From positions 38,299 through 102,298 of the forward strand of contig JABJAH010000003.1 in the NCBI GenBank assembly GCA_018666155.1: a stretch of DNA of 64,000 nt. Reading direction: 5' to 3'. The notes beneath the pieces are model-generated. The model searched no databases. It had not been told where the DNA came from and saw nothing but the letters and a program-made list of their open reading frames with translations. This document shows, piece by piece, positions 37,451 to 47,210 of this stretch (positions are counted from its first letter, which is position 1; every line of letters starts with the position of its first letter). The stretch comes from Rhodospirillaceae bacterium. Lineage in GTDB: Bacteria > Pseudomonadota > Alphaproteobacteria > Rhodospirillales > Rhodospirillaceae. The translations under genes were made by a program, and so were the position numbers.

Positions 37451-38518
37451 ATGACGCTGCCTATTTTCAGCATGCGCCAGCTCATTGAAGCTGGCTGCCA
37501 CTTTGGCCACAGTACCCGTCGCTGGAATCCGAAAATGGATTCTTACCTTTATGGTGTCCGCGACGGCATCCACATCATTGATCTTCAGCAGACCGTACCG
37601 TTGCTTCATCGCGCGATGCAGGCTGTCCACGACGTCGTCGCAGGCGGTGGCCGGGTTCTATTTGTTGGAACCAAGCGCCAAGCCCATGACCTCGTGAAGG
37701 AATACGCAGAGCGCTGCGGTCAATATTACGTCAACCACCGTTGGCTCGGCGGCATGCTGACCAACTGGAATACGATTTCAAAGTCGATCCGGCGCCTCAA
37801 AGAGCTGGAAGAGCGCTTTTCGAGTGAAGCTGGTTTGTCCGGTCTGACCAAGAAAGAAGCGCTCAACCTCGAACGCGAAAAAACCAAGCTCGACCTGGCT
37901 TTGGGCGGTATCAAGGATATGGGCAATGTGCCTGATCTGATCTTCATTATTGATACCAATAAGGAAGATATTGCGGTGGCTGAAGCCAACAAGCTTCACA
38001 TTCCCGTTGCTGCCGTGCTCGATAGCAATTCCAATCCTAAAGGCATCACATATCCGATTCCTGGAAACGATGACGCTATCCGCGCGATCAAGCTTTACCT
38101 GGAGCTGATGTCGAGTTCGGCTCTTGAAGGTATTCAAGATGAAATGAAGGCCGCCGGTGTCGACGTTGGCGCTCAAGACGTAGCGCCGGCAGAAGACCTT
38201 TCAGCCTTAGAAACACCGGCTGAAAAGGCCCCTGTAGCCGAACCAGCGGCTGCAGCGGAACCAAAAAAGGCCGCTGCGGAAGCGGCTCCTAAAGCAGAAC
38301 CAGCCCCCGCTAAAGAGCCAGCAGCTGCCGCTGAGAAACCGGCCAAGGAAGCAAAGGCTGAGCCTGAGAAGAAACCGGCAGCAAAGAAAGCTGTGGTGAA
38401 GAAGGCGACGGTCAAAAAAGCGACGACGGCCAAGAAGGCCACCACCAAAAAAGCGCCTGCTAAGAAGGCAGCAGCTAAGAAGACGGTCGCCAAAAAGGCT
38501 GCGGCTAAGAAGGACTAA
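37451..38518 (+). CDS. rpsB: 30S ribosomal protein S2 with long lysine/alanine-rich C-terminal extension
   Basis: S2 is a late-assembling protein of the small ribosomal subunit. I use the ATG at 37451, eight bases after GGAG; an upstream extension of the frame runs through the leader. Residues 1 to about 235 form a normal S2, with [39 protein letters not shown], and [18 protein letters not shown]. The remaining 120 residues are an extension. First comes an Ala/Pro/Glu-rich part (about 236-306), then a strongly basic AKK-repeat tail (about 307-355, for example [18 protein letters not shown]) that resembles histone H1 tails. tsf follows after 5 bases, and the pair ends at a terminator. Confidence 0.96.
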   Translation: MTLPIFSMRQLIEAGCHFGHSTRRWNPKMDSYLYGVRDGIHIIDLQQTVPLLHRAMQAVHDVVAGGGRVLFVGTKRQAHDLVKEYAERCGQYYVNHRWLGGMLTNWNTISKSIRRLKELEERFSSEAGLSGLTKKEALNLEREKTKLDLALGGIKDMGNVPDLIFIIDTNKEDIAVAEANKLHIPVAAVLDSNSNPKGITYPIPGNDDAIRAIKLYLELMSSSALEGIQDEMKAAGVDVGAQDVAPAEDLSALETPAEKAPVAEPAAAAEPKKAAAEAAPKAEPAPAKEPAAAAEKPAKEAKAEPEKKPAAKKAVVKKATVKKATTAKKATTKKAPAKKAAAKKTVAKKAAAKKD

Positions 38519-38523
38519 ACTAG

Positions 38524-39453
38524 ATGGCACAGATCACAGCGGCTCTGGTGAAAGAGCTGAGAGAAAAAACCGGCGCAGGCATGATGGATTGCAAGAAGGC
38601 GCTTGGTGAAACTGACGGTGACGTGGAAGCGGCGGTAGACTGGCTTCGCAAGAAGGGCCTATCGGCTGCGGCTAAGAAATCCGGGCGCGTCGCGGCAGAT
38701 GGTCTCATTGGCGTTGCCGTCGACGGCACCAAAGGTGCAATACTTGAAGTGAATGCAGAGACTGATTTCGTCGGTCGTAATGAGAATTTCCAAGGCTTTG
38801 TCGGCGCTGCGACAGGCCTAGCGCTTGGCGTTGATGGGGATTTAGAGGCGCTCAAGACCGTCGATATGCCCGGAGAAGGACGTACGGTCGCCGATCAGGT
38901 TACGCATTTGATCGCTACGATTGGCGAAAACATGCAGTTGCGTCGATCTGAAGGTCTTTCAGTCAGTAAGGGCGTCGTTGCTTCTTATGTTCATTCGGCC
39001 GTTAAGCCGGGGATGGGCAAGATCGGCGTGCTCGTTGCCCTTGAGTCTGATGGAGATGCAGCCAAGCTTACCGAACTAGGTAAACAGCTCGCTATGCATA
39101 TTGCCGCTGCAACCCCGAGATTCCTCTCCACTGATGATGTGGACGCTGAATCGATGGAGCGTGAACGGCAGGTATTGACGGAACAGGCCAAGGAATCCGG
39201 GCGTCCTGACGACGTTATCGCGAAGATGGTTGATGGCCGCATGCGTAAGTTCTACGAAGAAGTTGTGCTTCTTGAGCAGATCTATGTGGTTTCAGAGGAT
39301 AAGTCCAAGGTCTCCAAGGTTATTGAAGCGGCCGCCGCCGACGTTGGTGCGCCTATCAAGATGACCGGTTTCGTTCGCTTTGGCCTCGGCGAAGGCATTG
39401 AACGCGAAGAGAAGGATTTTGCAGCCGAAGTTGCTCAGGCTGTAGGCGGCTAA
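38524..39453 (+). CDS. tsf: Elongation factor Ts
   Basis: EF-Ts is the nucleotide-exchange factor that recycles EF-Tu from its GDP form. The 309-residue protein has the N-terminal UBA-like domain with [19 protein letters not shown] and the TDFV sequence ([11 protein letters not shown], around residue 80) that contacts EF-Tu. The core contains [21 protein letters not shown], and the C-terminal module has the QVSYKI-type dimerisation region replaced by normal alphaproteobacterial sequence. It is co-transcribed with rpsB and followed by a rho-independent terminator 130 bases later. Length and motifs are standard. Confidence 0.97.
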   Translation: MAQITAALVKELREKTGAGMMDCKKALGETDGDVEAAVDWLRKKGLSAAAKKSGRVAADGLIGVAVDGTKGAILEVNAETDFVGRNENFQGFVGAATGLALGVDGDLEALKTVDMPGEGRTVADQVTHLIATIGENMQLRRSEGLSVSKGVVASYVHSAVKPGMGKIGVLVALESDGDAAKLTELGKQLAMHIAAATPRFLSTDDVDAESMERERQVLTEQAKESGRPDDVIAKMVDGRMRKFYEEVVLLEQIYVVSEDKSKVSKVIEAAAADVGAPIKMTGFVRFGLGEGIEREEKDFAAEVAQAVGG

Positions 39454-39580
39454 AACCGGCCAAACAGAACGGCTTCTGTCTTTAGAAACAGAGACAAAAC
39501 AGATGGGCGTTTTACCCCCGAGTTGTGTATGATCCGGGCACAAAGTAGACGCTTAGGCCGATAATCGCAGACCAAGCGGA

Positions 39581-39606
39581 AAGGGACGGAGGACCGTCCC
39601 TTTTTT
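39581..39606 (+). terminator. Rho-independent terminator after rpsB-tsf
   Basis: A perfect 9-base stem, AAGGGACGG (39581-39589) with CCGTCCCTT (39594-39602), has a 4-base loop AGGA and runs into six Ts (39601-39606). It is placed between tsf and pyrH, so the translation-factor pair ends here. pyrH then probably starts from its own promoter within the next 65 bases. Confidence 0.9.
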
Positions 39607-39672
39607 GCAGGCTGCGAGCGAGATAGACGAACGCCGCTGATTATTGGCGGCAAGGGGAGGTGACACCGGATC

Positions 39673-40398
39673 ATGGCCGAACCGCTATCGTACAAACGGG
39701 TAATGGTGAAGGTGTCCGGCGAGGGCCTTATGGGGCCCGAGACCTATGGTCTTCACAAGGCCACTGTCGTCGCCCTCGCTCACGATATCAAATCAGTATG
39801 CGCCATGGGCCGTCAGGTTTGCCTGGTTATTGGAGGCGGTAACATATTCCGTGGTGTCTCTGTTGCTGCGGAAGGCATGGACAGAACCTCAGCGGACTAT
39901 ATGGGCATGCTGGCGACTGTCATTAATGCATTAGCCGTCCAGAACGCGCTGGAAAGCGTCGGGGTCGAAACCCGCGTTCAGTCGGCCATCGGTATGAACG
40001 AAGTGTGCGAGCCCTACATTCGCCGGCGGGCCGAGAGGCACCTGGAGAAAGGCCGCGTTGTGATATTCGCAGCGGGTACTGGCAATCCTTATTTTACGAC
40101 GGATACCGCGGCAGCTCTGCGAGCGGCAGAAATGAGCTGCGACGCCCTACTTAAAGCGACACAGGTGGATGGGGTCTATTCAGCAGACCCAAAGAAAGAC
40201 CCTAAAGCGGAGCGTTATGATCGCCTGACTTTTGACAAGGTTCTTGCCCAGGATTTGCGGGTCATGGATACGTCAGCGATCGCGCTCGCTCGCGACAATG
40301 GAATGCCGATCGTGGTGTTTAATATGCATGGTGATAACGCGTTGACCCAGGTGCTCAACGGCGAGGGAAACTTCACGATTATTACGGAAAAGGAGTGA
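39673..40398 (+). CDS. pyrH: Uridylate kinase (PyrH)
   Basis: PyrH phosphorylates UMP to UDP in pyrimidine nucleotide synthesis. It forms a hexamer and in many bacteria is activated by GTP and inhibited by UTP. The 241-residue protein has KVSGEGLMG (phosphate-binding loop), [11 protein letters not shown] and [37 protein letters not shown], with the UMP-binding and catalytic region, and [16 protein letters not shown] follow. A GGAGGTGA ribosome-binding site stands nine bases before the ATG. It starts a new transcription unit after the tsf terminator and leads into frr with a 3-base gap. Confidence 0.97.
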   Translation: MAEPLSYKRVMVKVSGEGLMGPETYGLHKATVVALAHDIKSVCAMGRQVCLVIGGGNIFRGVSVAAEGMDRTSADYMGMLATVINALAVQNALESVGVETRVQSAIGMNEVCEPYIRRRAERHLEKGRVVIFAAGTGNPYFTTDTAAALRAAEMSCDALLKATQVDGVYSADPKKDPKAERYDRLTFDKVLAQDLRVMDTSAIALARDNGMPIVVFNMHGDNALTQVLNGEGNFTIITEKE

Positions 40399-40401
40399 CC
40401 A

Positions 40402-40965
40402 ATGGCTGGCTTTAATGACCTAAAGAAAGACCTTAAGCACCGGATGGAAAGCACTCTAGACGTTGTAAAAAAAGAGTTTTCAGGGCTTCGTACAGGCCGG
40501 GCTTCAGTGGGTTTGCTTGACCCGATTATGGTGGATGCCTATGGCAGTAAAATGCCACTGAACCAGGTGGCCAGCGTTGCAGCCCCAGAGGCAAGAATGC
40601 TCACCGTACAAGTGTGGGACAAAGGGCAAGCGAAAGCCGTCGAAAAAGCGATCCGAGAATCAAACCTCGGCCTTAATCCCGCTGTGGACGGCCAATTGCT
40701 TCGCGTTCCGATCCCCCCTTTAAATGAGGAGCGCCGCGAAGAACTTAAGAAGGTCGCAGGCAAGTATGCCGAGGATGGCAAGATCGCGGTCCGTAACGTT
40801 CGCCGTGACGGTAACGATCAACTCAAGAAGATGGAGAAAGATGGCGATATCTCGGAGGATGAAGGCCATCAGTATCATGATGAGGTCCAGAAGATGACGG
40901 ACAGTCTGATCAACCAGATCGATAGCGTCCTCAGTCAAAAACAAGAGGAGATCATGCAGGTCTAA
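40402..40965 (+). CDS. frr: Ribosome recycling factor
   Basis: This factor splits post-termination ribosomes together with EF-G. The 187-residue protein has the three-helix-bundle plus small beta-domain layout. It has [23 protein letters not shown] near the start, [29 protein letters not shown] and [22 protein letters not shown]. The length is typical (185 residues). The gene lies between pyrH and uppS. Its TAA stop overlaps the uppS ATG by one base (TAATG). A GGAGTGACC segment just before the start serves as ribosome-binding site and also contains the pyrH stop. Confidence 0.97.
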   Translation: MAGFNDLKKDLKHRMESTLDVVKKEFSGLRTGRASVGLLDPIMVDAYGSKMPLNQVASVAAPEARMLTVQVWDKGQAKAVEKAIRESNLGLNPAVDGQLLRVPIPPLNEERREELKKVAGKYAEDGKIAVRNVRRDGNDQLKKMEKDGDISEDEGHQYHDEVQKMTDSLINQIDSVLSQKQEEIMQV

Positions 40966-41705
40966 TGAAGGATCTGTCCCTCATACCTGTTGATGATTCC
41001 GGTGATGCCCCGGAACACATTGCGATCATAATGGATGGCAATGGCCGTTGGGCGCAGGCCCGTGGCTTGCCGCGTACGGCGGGTCATAAACGTGGTGCCG
41101 AGGCTGTCAAAATTACGATCAAGGCCGCCTGTGAACTTGGGATACGTTATCTCACCTTGTTTGGGTTCTCCTCTGAAAACTGGCAACGGCCAGCGTCAGA
41201 GATTAAGGACTTAATGGCTCTTTTGCGCTTTTATTTGATGAATAATATCAATGAGTTAGCGGAAGAGGGGGTTCGACTGAAGGTCGTCGGAGATCGCTCG
41301 CGCTTGCCGCAAGACACAGTGGCAATGATCAATGACGCTGAGTCTCGGACGCAAGCAAATGAGCGTCTGGTTCTCACCATTGCCTTAAGTTACGGCAGTC
41401 GACAGGAGTTGGTATCTGCGGCGCGGCAATTGGCGGAAGATGCACGCTCCGGCCTTATCAATCCCGAAGACATTACCGAGAACGTATTTGCTGATCGTCT
41501 TTATACGCGGGGTATTCCGGATCCCGACCTACTCATCCGCACGTCCGGAGAGCAACGCGTCAGCAATTTCTTGCTTTGGCAGTTAGCCTATACCGAGCTC
41601 GTATTTACTGAGACCCGTTGGCCCGACTTCGGCCTTAGTGATCTGGAACATGCAATATCTGAATTTCGTCGTCGCGAGAGGCGATACGGAACAGTGGCAG
41701 GCTAA
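40965..41705 (+). CDS. uppS: Undecaprenyl diphosphate synthase (UppS)
   Basis: This cis-prenyltransferase adds eight isopentenyl units to farnesyl diphosphate to make the C55 lipid carrier for peptidoglycan and O-antigen synthesis. The 246-residue protein shows the catalytic Asp24 in IAIIMDGNGRWA. RTAGHKRGAEAV, YLTLFGFSSENWQRP and the C-terminal RTSGEQRVSNFLLWQLAYTE, which binds the homoallylic substrate, follow. It is coupled to frr by a one-base overlap, and cdsA follows after 6 bases. This is the standard arrangement linking lipid carrier, phospholipid and isoprenoid genes. Confidence 0.97.
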   Translation: MKDLSLIPVDDSGDAPEHIAIIMDGNGRWAQARGLPRTAGHKRGAEAVKITIKAACELGIRYLTLFGFSSENWQRPASEIKDLMALLRFYLMNNINELAEEGVRLKVVGDRSRLPQDTVAMINDAESRTQANERLVLTIALSYGSRQELVSAARQLAEDARSGLINPEDITENVFADRLYTRGIPDPDLLIRTSGEQRVSNFLLWQLAYTELVFTETRWPDFGLSDLEHAISEFRRRERRYGTVAG

Positions 41706-41711
41706 CTCGCA

Positions 41712-42497
41712 ATGTTTTGGACTCGTGTCGCCTCATCAGTTGTTATCGCGCCTCTCGCATTAGGCGCGGTTTATCTCGGGTATCCTATTTTTCACATCTT
41801 TGTCGCCCTCATGGCTGCGGCAGTAATCTGGGAATTTGTGCATATTGTTAGTAAGGCGGGTTTTCCTCCGCGCGCTGTTCTCGCGTTGTGGACTGCGATA
41901 GCAGCCATAGGGATAGCGCCAAACAACATGGGCTTGTCTCTCACCGTACTCGCTGCAGTCTGGTTGATCCTCCTCGCCACCGACGAACGCGGCAATCGTG
42001 CCCGCTTGTCGTCAACGCAGACGGCATTGCTTTACGCTGGCTTGCCAGCCGTTTGTTTGGTCTCGGTGAGGGAAATGGGCGGCGCTGAGACGGTGTTCTG
42101 GGTGTTGGCCGTGGTATGGGCGACTGATATCGGGGCCTATTTCGTGGGTCGATTAATCGGCGGGCCCAAACTTGCACCGGCCATAAGCCCGGGCAAAACC
42201 TGGTCGGGAGCGGTCGGTGGGTCGATAGCAGCGGTCTTAGCCGGAGTGGCCCTAGCCACTGCGTTGGGCTTCGCCCCGACGGTGCTGAGTATCGCACTCG
42301 CGTTCATCGTTTCTGTTGTCAGCCAAGTCGGAGACCTGGCCGAAAGTCGCTTTAAACGGGTTCATGGCGTCAAAGATTCCGGAACATGGATGCCTGGGCA
42401 CGGTGGGGTCATGGATCGGGTCGATGGCCTATGGGCGGCAACGCCTGCTGCTGCTTTAATTTGCGCAGCGCTTGGTGGCGGCGTGGCGGCATGGTGA
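41712..42497 (+). CDS. cdsA: Phosphatidate cytidylyltransferase (CdsA)
   Basis: CdsA makes CDP-diacylglycerol from phosphatidate and CTP at the inner membrane, the branch point for all bacterial phospholipids. The 261-residue protein has about seven membrane helices. It contains WATDIGAYFVGRLIGGPKLA and the C-terminal family signature SRFKRVHGVKDSG...PGHGGVMDR, with the metal- and nucleotide-binding aspartates. It is flanked by uppS and dxr. dxr begins 7 bases after its stop. Length and topology are normal. Confidence 0.95.
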   Translation: MFWTRVASSVVIAPLALGAVYLGYPIFHIFVALMAAAVIWEFVHIVSKAGFPPRAVLALWTAIAAIGIAPNNMGLSLTVLAAVWLILLATDERGNRARLSSTQTALLYAGLPAVCLVSVREMGGAETVFWVLAVVWATDIGAYFVGRLIGGPKLAPAISPGKTWSGAVGGSIAAVLAGVALATALGFAPTVLSIALAFIVSVVSQVGDLAESRFKRVHGVKDSGTWMPGHGGVMDRVDGLWAATPAAALICAALGGGVAAW

Positions 42498-42504
42498 CTC
42501 CGTA

Positions 42505-43689
42505 ATGGGTGCAAAGGACACGGCACCAAAACGCATAATCGTTCTTGGATCGACAGGATCCGTTGGGGTGAATACGCTCGATCTAATTCGTCAGAACCCT
42601 GATCGTTTCAACATCGTTGCATTAACGGCCGGGAAAAACGTTGACGCCCTCATTGCGCAAGCGCGCGAGTTCAAACCGAACGTGGCGGTCATTGCGGACC
42701 CCGACTGTTACGATCAGCTAGCAGAGGGTCTGAATGGAAGCGGGGTAACGGCTGCTGCCGGACCACAGGCTCTCATTGAAGCGGCGGAACAGTCTGCCGA
42801 TTTGGTTTTGGCTGCTATCGTCGGGGCAGCTGGTCTAGCTCCGACGCTTGCCGCCGTCAGAAACTGCCCTACCGTCGCGTTGGCCAACAAAGAATGCTTA
42901 GTCTGTGCCGGTTCTATCTTTATGGAAACCGTCAAAGAGTACGGCACGACACTGCTGCCCGTTGATTCAGAACACAGCGCCATCTTTCAAGTGTTCGATG
43001 CGGCATTATCTGACTCCGTTGACCGAATTATCTTAACGGCTTCCGGCGGACCATTTCGAGAATGGTCGCTAGACCGTATGGCAGTAGCGACACCGGCGGA
43101 GGCGACAGCTCATCCAAATTGGTCGATGGGTGCGAAGATTTCAGTCGATTCAGCGACAATGATGAATAAGGGATTGGAGCTGATAGAGGCTCATCACTTG
43201 TTCCCAGTCGCGGAAGAAAAAATTGAAATTCTCGTCCACCCTCAGTCGGTGGTGCATAGTCTGGTCGGGTACATTGATGGTTCAGTCCTGGCCCAGTTGG
43301 GATTGCCCGATATGCGTACCCCGATTGCGTATGCGCTGGCTTGGCCAGATAGAATGGCGGTGCCCGGTGAAAGATTGGACCTCGCGGACATTGCAAGCCT
43401 GACCTTCGAAGCCCCTGATTCTAAACGCTTTCCAGCCCTTCGATTAGCACGTGAGGCTTTACAGGTCGGTGGCGCGGCCCCTACTATCCTAAACGCCGCG
43501 AACGAAATCGCCGTTGCTCGGTTTTTGGCCGGTGAAATAGGGTTTCTGGACATTCTGAATACGGTTGAAGAGACCCTAGCCCAATGCCGCAACGACCATC
43601 CCACCACGTTGGATGAAGTTATGGCCCTCGACGCTGAGGCGCGGAGGTTGGCACAAACTTGGATTGCCGTTGGTTCGGCTGCGGAATAG
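42505..43689 (+). CDS. dxr: 1-deoxy-D-xylulose 5-phosphate reductoisomerase (Dxr)
   Basis: Dxr catalyses the first committed step of the MEP isoprenoid pathway, NADPH-dependent conversion of DXP to MEP. I start it at the ATG at 42505 (394 residues), with GGTGA eight bases upstream; a GTG at 42472 would overlap cdsA. It has the NADPH-binding GSTGSVG near residue 16, ANKECLVCAG, and LPVDSEHSAIFQ with the metal-binding Asp/Glu. SGGPFR and WSMGAKISVDSATMMNKGLE, the substrate loop and active site, follow. It lies in the usual uppS-cdsA-dxr-rseP order. Confidence 0.97.
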   Translation: MGAKDTAPKRIIVLGSTGSVGVNTLDLIRQNPDRFNIVALTAGKNVDALIAQAREFKPNVAVIADPDCYDQLAEGLNGSGVTAAAGPQALIEAAEQSADLVLAAIVGAAGLAPTLAAVRNCPTVALANKECLVCAGSIFMETVKEYGTTLLPVDSEHSAIFQVFDAALSDSVDRIILTASGGPFREWSLDRMAVATPAEATAHPNWSMGAKISVDSATMMNKGLELIEAHHLFPVAEEKIEILVHPQSVVHSLVGYIDGSVLAQLGLPDMRTPIAYALAWPDRMAVPGERLDLADIASLTFEAPDSKRFPALRLAREALQVGGAAPTILNAANEIAVARFLAGEIGFLDILNTVEETLAQCRNDHPTTLDEVMALDAEARRLAQTWIAVGSAAE

Positions 43690-43709
43690 AACAAAGGGAC
43701 GTCAAAGCA

Positions 43710-44846
43710 TTGGAACAAGTCCTCGATATTTCCTTTACCGTCATGAATTTCATCATTGCGCTCTCAGTGGTGGTGTTTGTTCATGAGCTCGGCCATTTTC
43801 TGGTCGCGCGATGGAATAAAGTGCGCTGCGATAGCTTTTCGATTGGGTTTGGCCCTGAACTCGTTGGTTTTACAGACCGGCATGGAACCCGCTGGAAATT
43901 CAGCCTGATTCCGCTTGGCGGCTACGTCAAAATGTTTGGTGAGGCGGATATCGCGAACCCAGGCGCCAAAGACAATGAAGACGAAGATATAGAAACAGAA
44001 GTTGAGCGGGAAATGACGCCCGAGGAAAAGGCGATCTCGTTCAAGTACAAGACCCTGGGGCAGAGGTCTGCCATCGTTTTCGCTGGGCCGGCGGTCAATT
44101 TTTTATTCGCGATACTTGTCTTCTTTGTAATGTTTATGTCGGTCGGTCGGCCGGTTACAGAACCGATTGTTGGAAGCGTCGTTGAAGAAAGCGCGGCTTC
44201 GGAAGCGGGTCTTGTCGCTGGAGACCGCATTCTTGCAATTGATGGAAACGAGATTGATCGTTTCGAAGATTTACAGCGCGTGGTGCCGTTAGGGAACGGC
44301 GCCCCGATGCGACTTACCGTGGAACGTGGCGAGGACGTCCTCGATATAGTCGCGGTTCCGCGCATCGTTGAAGAGACAGACGCCTTCGGAAACCCGCAGA
44401 AACGTGCGTTACTTGGCGTGTCTTCGTCGGGTGAGACACGGATGATGGTGCGCCATAATCCGGTGTCTGCGCTCGGCTTAGCGATTAGTCAGACGTACAT
44501 TGTGGTTGATGGCACCTTTGTTGCCGTCGGACAGATCATCTCTGGACAGCGGGGGACGGAAGACCTCGGTGGACCGATCCGGATCGCGAAATTTTCCGGT
44601 CAGGCAGCCAAATCTGGGTTTGCCAATTTTGTCATCTTTATGGCCATCCTCTCGATCAATTTGGGGATCATAAACCTGTTCCCTGTGCCTCTGCTTGACG
44701 GCGGACACCTGTTGTTCTACGCCATCGAGGCGTTGCGTGGCCGACCGCTATCTGATCAGGCTCAGGAGTGGGGGCTGCGTTTTGGTTTGGTTCTAGTCTT
44801 GTCACTAATGGTGTTTGTGACCTGGAACGACATCCTGCAACTGTAG
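43710..44846 (+). CDS. rseP: Site-2 metalloprotease RseP
   Basis: RseP is an inner-membrane zinc protease that cuts transmembrane regulators in envelope-stress signalling and clears remnant signal peptides. I propose a TTG start at 43710, ten bases after AAGGGA. It gives 378 residues and puts the zinc motif HELGH at residues 25-29 in the first helix, as in the family. An ATG at 43743 would truncate that helix. A PDZ domain lies at about 130-215 (SAASEAGLVAGDRILAIDG), and NLFPVPLLDGGHLL supplies the third zinc ligand. In the first cytosolic loop an acidic insert (NEDEDIETEVEREMTPEEK) is visible. It precedes bamA, as usual. Confidence 0.93.
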   Translation: MEQVLDISFTVMNFIIALSVVVFVHELGHFLVARWNKVRCDSFSIGFGPELVGFTDRHGTRWKFSLIPLGGYVKMFGEADIANPGAKDNEDEDIETEVEREMTPEEKAISFKYKTLGQRSAIVFAGPAVNFLFAILVFFVMFMSVGRPVTEPIVGSVVEESAASEAGLVAGDRILAIDGNEIDRFEDLQRVVPLGNGAPMRLTVERGEDVLDIVAVPRIVEETDAFGNPQKRALLGVSSSGETRMMVRHNPVSALGLAISQTYIVVDGTFVAVGQIISGQRGTEDLGGPIRIAKFSGQAAKSGFANFVIFMAILSINLGIINLFPVPLLDGGHLLFYAIEALRGRPLSDQAQEWGLRFGLVLVLSLMVFVTWNDILQL

Positions 44847-44904
44847 CGACGATACCGGCGAAAATCCTGTACTGGGCCCGGAAGAAAATAGGTAAAGAGG
44901 AGCC

Positions 44905-47208
44905 ATGCACAGGGTGACTGGCGATCGTCAATCTTGGTTAGCGAGTGTGCTGTGTGCAGTTATTCTGCTGCTCAGCTCTGCGGTCGTGCATGCGCAGCAA
45001 TTGGGCGGGACGATTGCTCAGATTGCCGTGCAGGGCAATCAGCGTATCGAGCCGGCCACGATCCGGACCTATATGTCTGTTCGGGAAGGGGATCAATTTA
45101 ACCCGGTTACGATTGATAGGTCTCTCAAAAATCTCTTTGCGACGGGGTTGTTTGCTGACGTCAGTATTGGCCGTCAAGACGCCATTCTTATTATTCGGGT
45201 CGTTGAGAACCCGATTATCAACCGCATTACCTTCGAGGGAAATAAACGGCTAGAGAACGACAAGCTCGAGCCGGAAGTGCAGCTCCGTCCTCGCGTGGTT
45301 TATACGCGTACCAAAGTTCAACAGGACGTCGAGCGGATACTTGACCTTTACCGCCGCAGCGGCCGCTTTGCCGTGACCGTTGAACCCAAGGTTATCGAAC
45401 TTCCTCAAAACCGGGTCGACCTCGTGTTTGAGATCAATGAAGGCGATCCGACCTATGTGCGGAAGATCACAATCATTGGGAATGAGAAGTTTTCCGATGG
45501 TGATTTAAGAGACATCGTCTTAACCCGGGAAGAACGTTGGTGGCGTTTTCTGACGTCTAACGACACGTACGATCCTGACCGCATAGCCTTTGATCAAGAA
45601 TTGCTGAGACGGTTCTACTTGTCTGAAGGCTACGCCGACTTTGAGGTGATTTCTGCGGTTGCTGAACTTTCGCCGGACAGAAAGAGTTTCTTCATCACCA
45701 TGACAGTGGATGAGGGGCCGCGATACAGGTTTGGTGAGATGACCGTTGATGTCGCGATTCCAAATCTTGATCCTGAGCTCTTGGTAGATGCAATTGTTCC
45801 GTCTCCGCGTGATTGGTACAACGCGGAAGAAATCGAAGCGACGGTCGATGTCTTCACTGATTTGGTGGGTGCCTTTGGCTATGCTTTCGTTGATATTCGC
45901 CCTCGAGTGGCCCGTAATTCGGAATCGCAGACCATCGATATTATCTTTGATGTTCAGGAGGGGCCGCGGGTCTTTGTTGAGCGCATTGATATCACTGGGA
46001 ACGTTCGGACGCTCGATAAGGTCATTCGGCGGGAATTTCGTTTGGTTGAGGGCGACGCCTTTGATACGGCACGGCTGCGTCGCTCGCGGGAAAGACTTCA
46101 AAACCTTGGATACTTTAAAGAGGTCGAGGTCGATAACGTTCCGTCCGAAGTCTATCCGGACCGCACGGTTGTAACGGCGACGGTTGAAGAGCAGTCCACC
46201 GGAGAACTTCAATTCGGGATCGGCTTCTCAAGTGCGTCTGGTGCCCTGTTTGATGTCGGTATTCGAGAGCGTAATTTGCTCGGCAAAGGCCAAGACCTTC
46301 GGTTCAACTTTAGTCTGGCGCAGCAGCAGACGCAGATCGATCTCGGTTTTACTGAGCCGTATTTTATGAATCGACGTTTGGCGGCGGGGGCCGATCTATT
46401 TGCTACCGAGACCGACTTTGAAGATGAAGCCGGATTTATCAGTCAGTCCATCGGCGGGACTTTGCGACTGGGATTCAACTATAACGAATATATGTTCCAG
46501 CGCCTGAGCTACTTGCTGTCCTGGACCCGATTAGAGACCAGTAATCAGTTTTCCTCCCAGTTTACTCGTGAACAGGAAGGGACGACGACGACCTCTCAAG
46601 TTAGTCATACCTTCGCTATTGATCGTAGAAACAACGTTATTGAACCTACTGACGGCTATTTCATGAGTATTTCTAATGACTTAGCTGGGTTGGGGGGGAC
46701 CGAAAAGTATGTTCGCTCAAGTTTGGCGCTTGGATACTATCTTGAGCCATTTGAGGGCTGGATTTTCAGTGCTACCACAAACTTTGGGCATATCATCGGG
46801 ATCGGTGAGGACATCAAAATCTTTCAAAGATATCAGCTAGGTGGTAACAACCTTCGCGGATTTGATGATTTTGGGGCTAGCCCACGCGATTTGCTGACCG
46901 GTGATGCTCTCGGTGGTGATTGGATCGCGACGGCGAAAGCTGAAATAAAAATTCCGCTCGGGTTACCCGAGGAAATAGGCATTACCCCAAAAATATTTAC
47001 GGACTGGGGTTCTATTGGGGCGCCTTCAGATTTGAAAGACAGGAGTTTCGATATTTTGCAGTCGCAGCGTATTCGAGGATCAGTTGGTGTTGGCATTGAA
47101 TGGGAATCTCCCGTCGGCCCGATCAACATTGATTGGGCCCATGTGTTGCGCAGTGCAGATTTCGATATAACTCAAAATTTCCGTGTGAACTTCGGCCAAA
47201 GGTTTTAA
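44905..47208 (+). CDS. bamA: Outer-membrane protein assembly factor BamA
   Basis: BamA is the central component of the BAM complex that folds beta-barrel proteins into the outer membrane. The 767-residue precursor has a signal peptide (residues 1-31, ending VVHA). Five POTRA domains follow to about residue 425, recognisable by repeated V.I.GN...... motifs such as GNQRIEPATIRTYM, GNKRLENDKLE and GNEKFSDGDLRD. The rest is a 16-strand barrel containing the conserved LRGFDDFG (the VRGF-type lid-lock motif), and it ends in a C-terminal phenylalanine (NFGQRF). A strong AGAGGAG ribosome-binding site precedes the ATG. skp follows 2 bases after the stop. Confidence 0.97.
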   Translation: MHRVTGDRQSWLASVLCAVILLLSSAVVHAQQLGGTIAQIAVQGNQRIEPATIRTYMSVREGDQFNPVTIDRSLKNLFATGLFADVSIGRQDAILIIRVVENPIINRITFEGNKRLENDKLEPEVQLRPRVVYTRTKVQQDVERILDLYRRSGRFAVTVEPKVIELPQNRVDLVFEINEGDPTYVRKITIIGNEKFSDGDLRDIVLTREERWWRFLTSNDTYDPDRIAFDQELLRRFYLSEGYADFEVISAVAELSPDRKSFFITMTVDEGPRYRFGEMTVDVAIPNLDPELLVDAIVPSPRDWYNAEEIEATVDVFTDLVGAFGYAFVDIRPRVARNSESQTIDIIFDVQEGPRVFVERIDITGNVRTLDKVIRREFRLVEGDAFDTARLRRSRERLQNLGYFKEVEVDNVPSEVYPDRTVVTATVEEQSTGELQFGIGFSSASGALFDVGIRERNLLGKGQDLRFNFSLAQQQTQIDLGFTEPYFMNRRLAAGADLFATETDFEDEAGFISQSIGGTLRLGFNYNEYMFQRLSYLLSWTRLETSNQFSSQFTREQEGTTTTSQVSHTFAIDRRNNVIEPTDGYFMSISNDLAGLGGTEKYVRSSLALGYYLEPFEGWIFSATTNFGHIIGIGEDIKIFQRYQLGGNNLRGFDDFGASPRDLLTGDALGGDWIATAKAEIKIPLGLPEEIGITPKIFTDWGSIGAPSDLKDRSFDILQSQRIRGSVGVGIEWESPVGPINIDWAHVLRSADFDITQNFRVNFGQRF

Positions 47209-47210
47209 AA

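Noticed and set aside
38371..38518. Short DNA repeats in the 3' part of rpsB as a repeat array
   Set aside because: The periodicity follows from Ala-Lys-Lys codons with varied synonymous use, so the repeat is at the protein level, not a CRISPR or tandem DNA array.
45520..46212. A 230-codon open frame on the minus strand inside bamA
   Set aside because: It is antisense to the POTRA region; the product has no domain and there is no promoter or ribosome-binding site.
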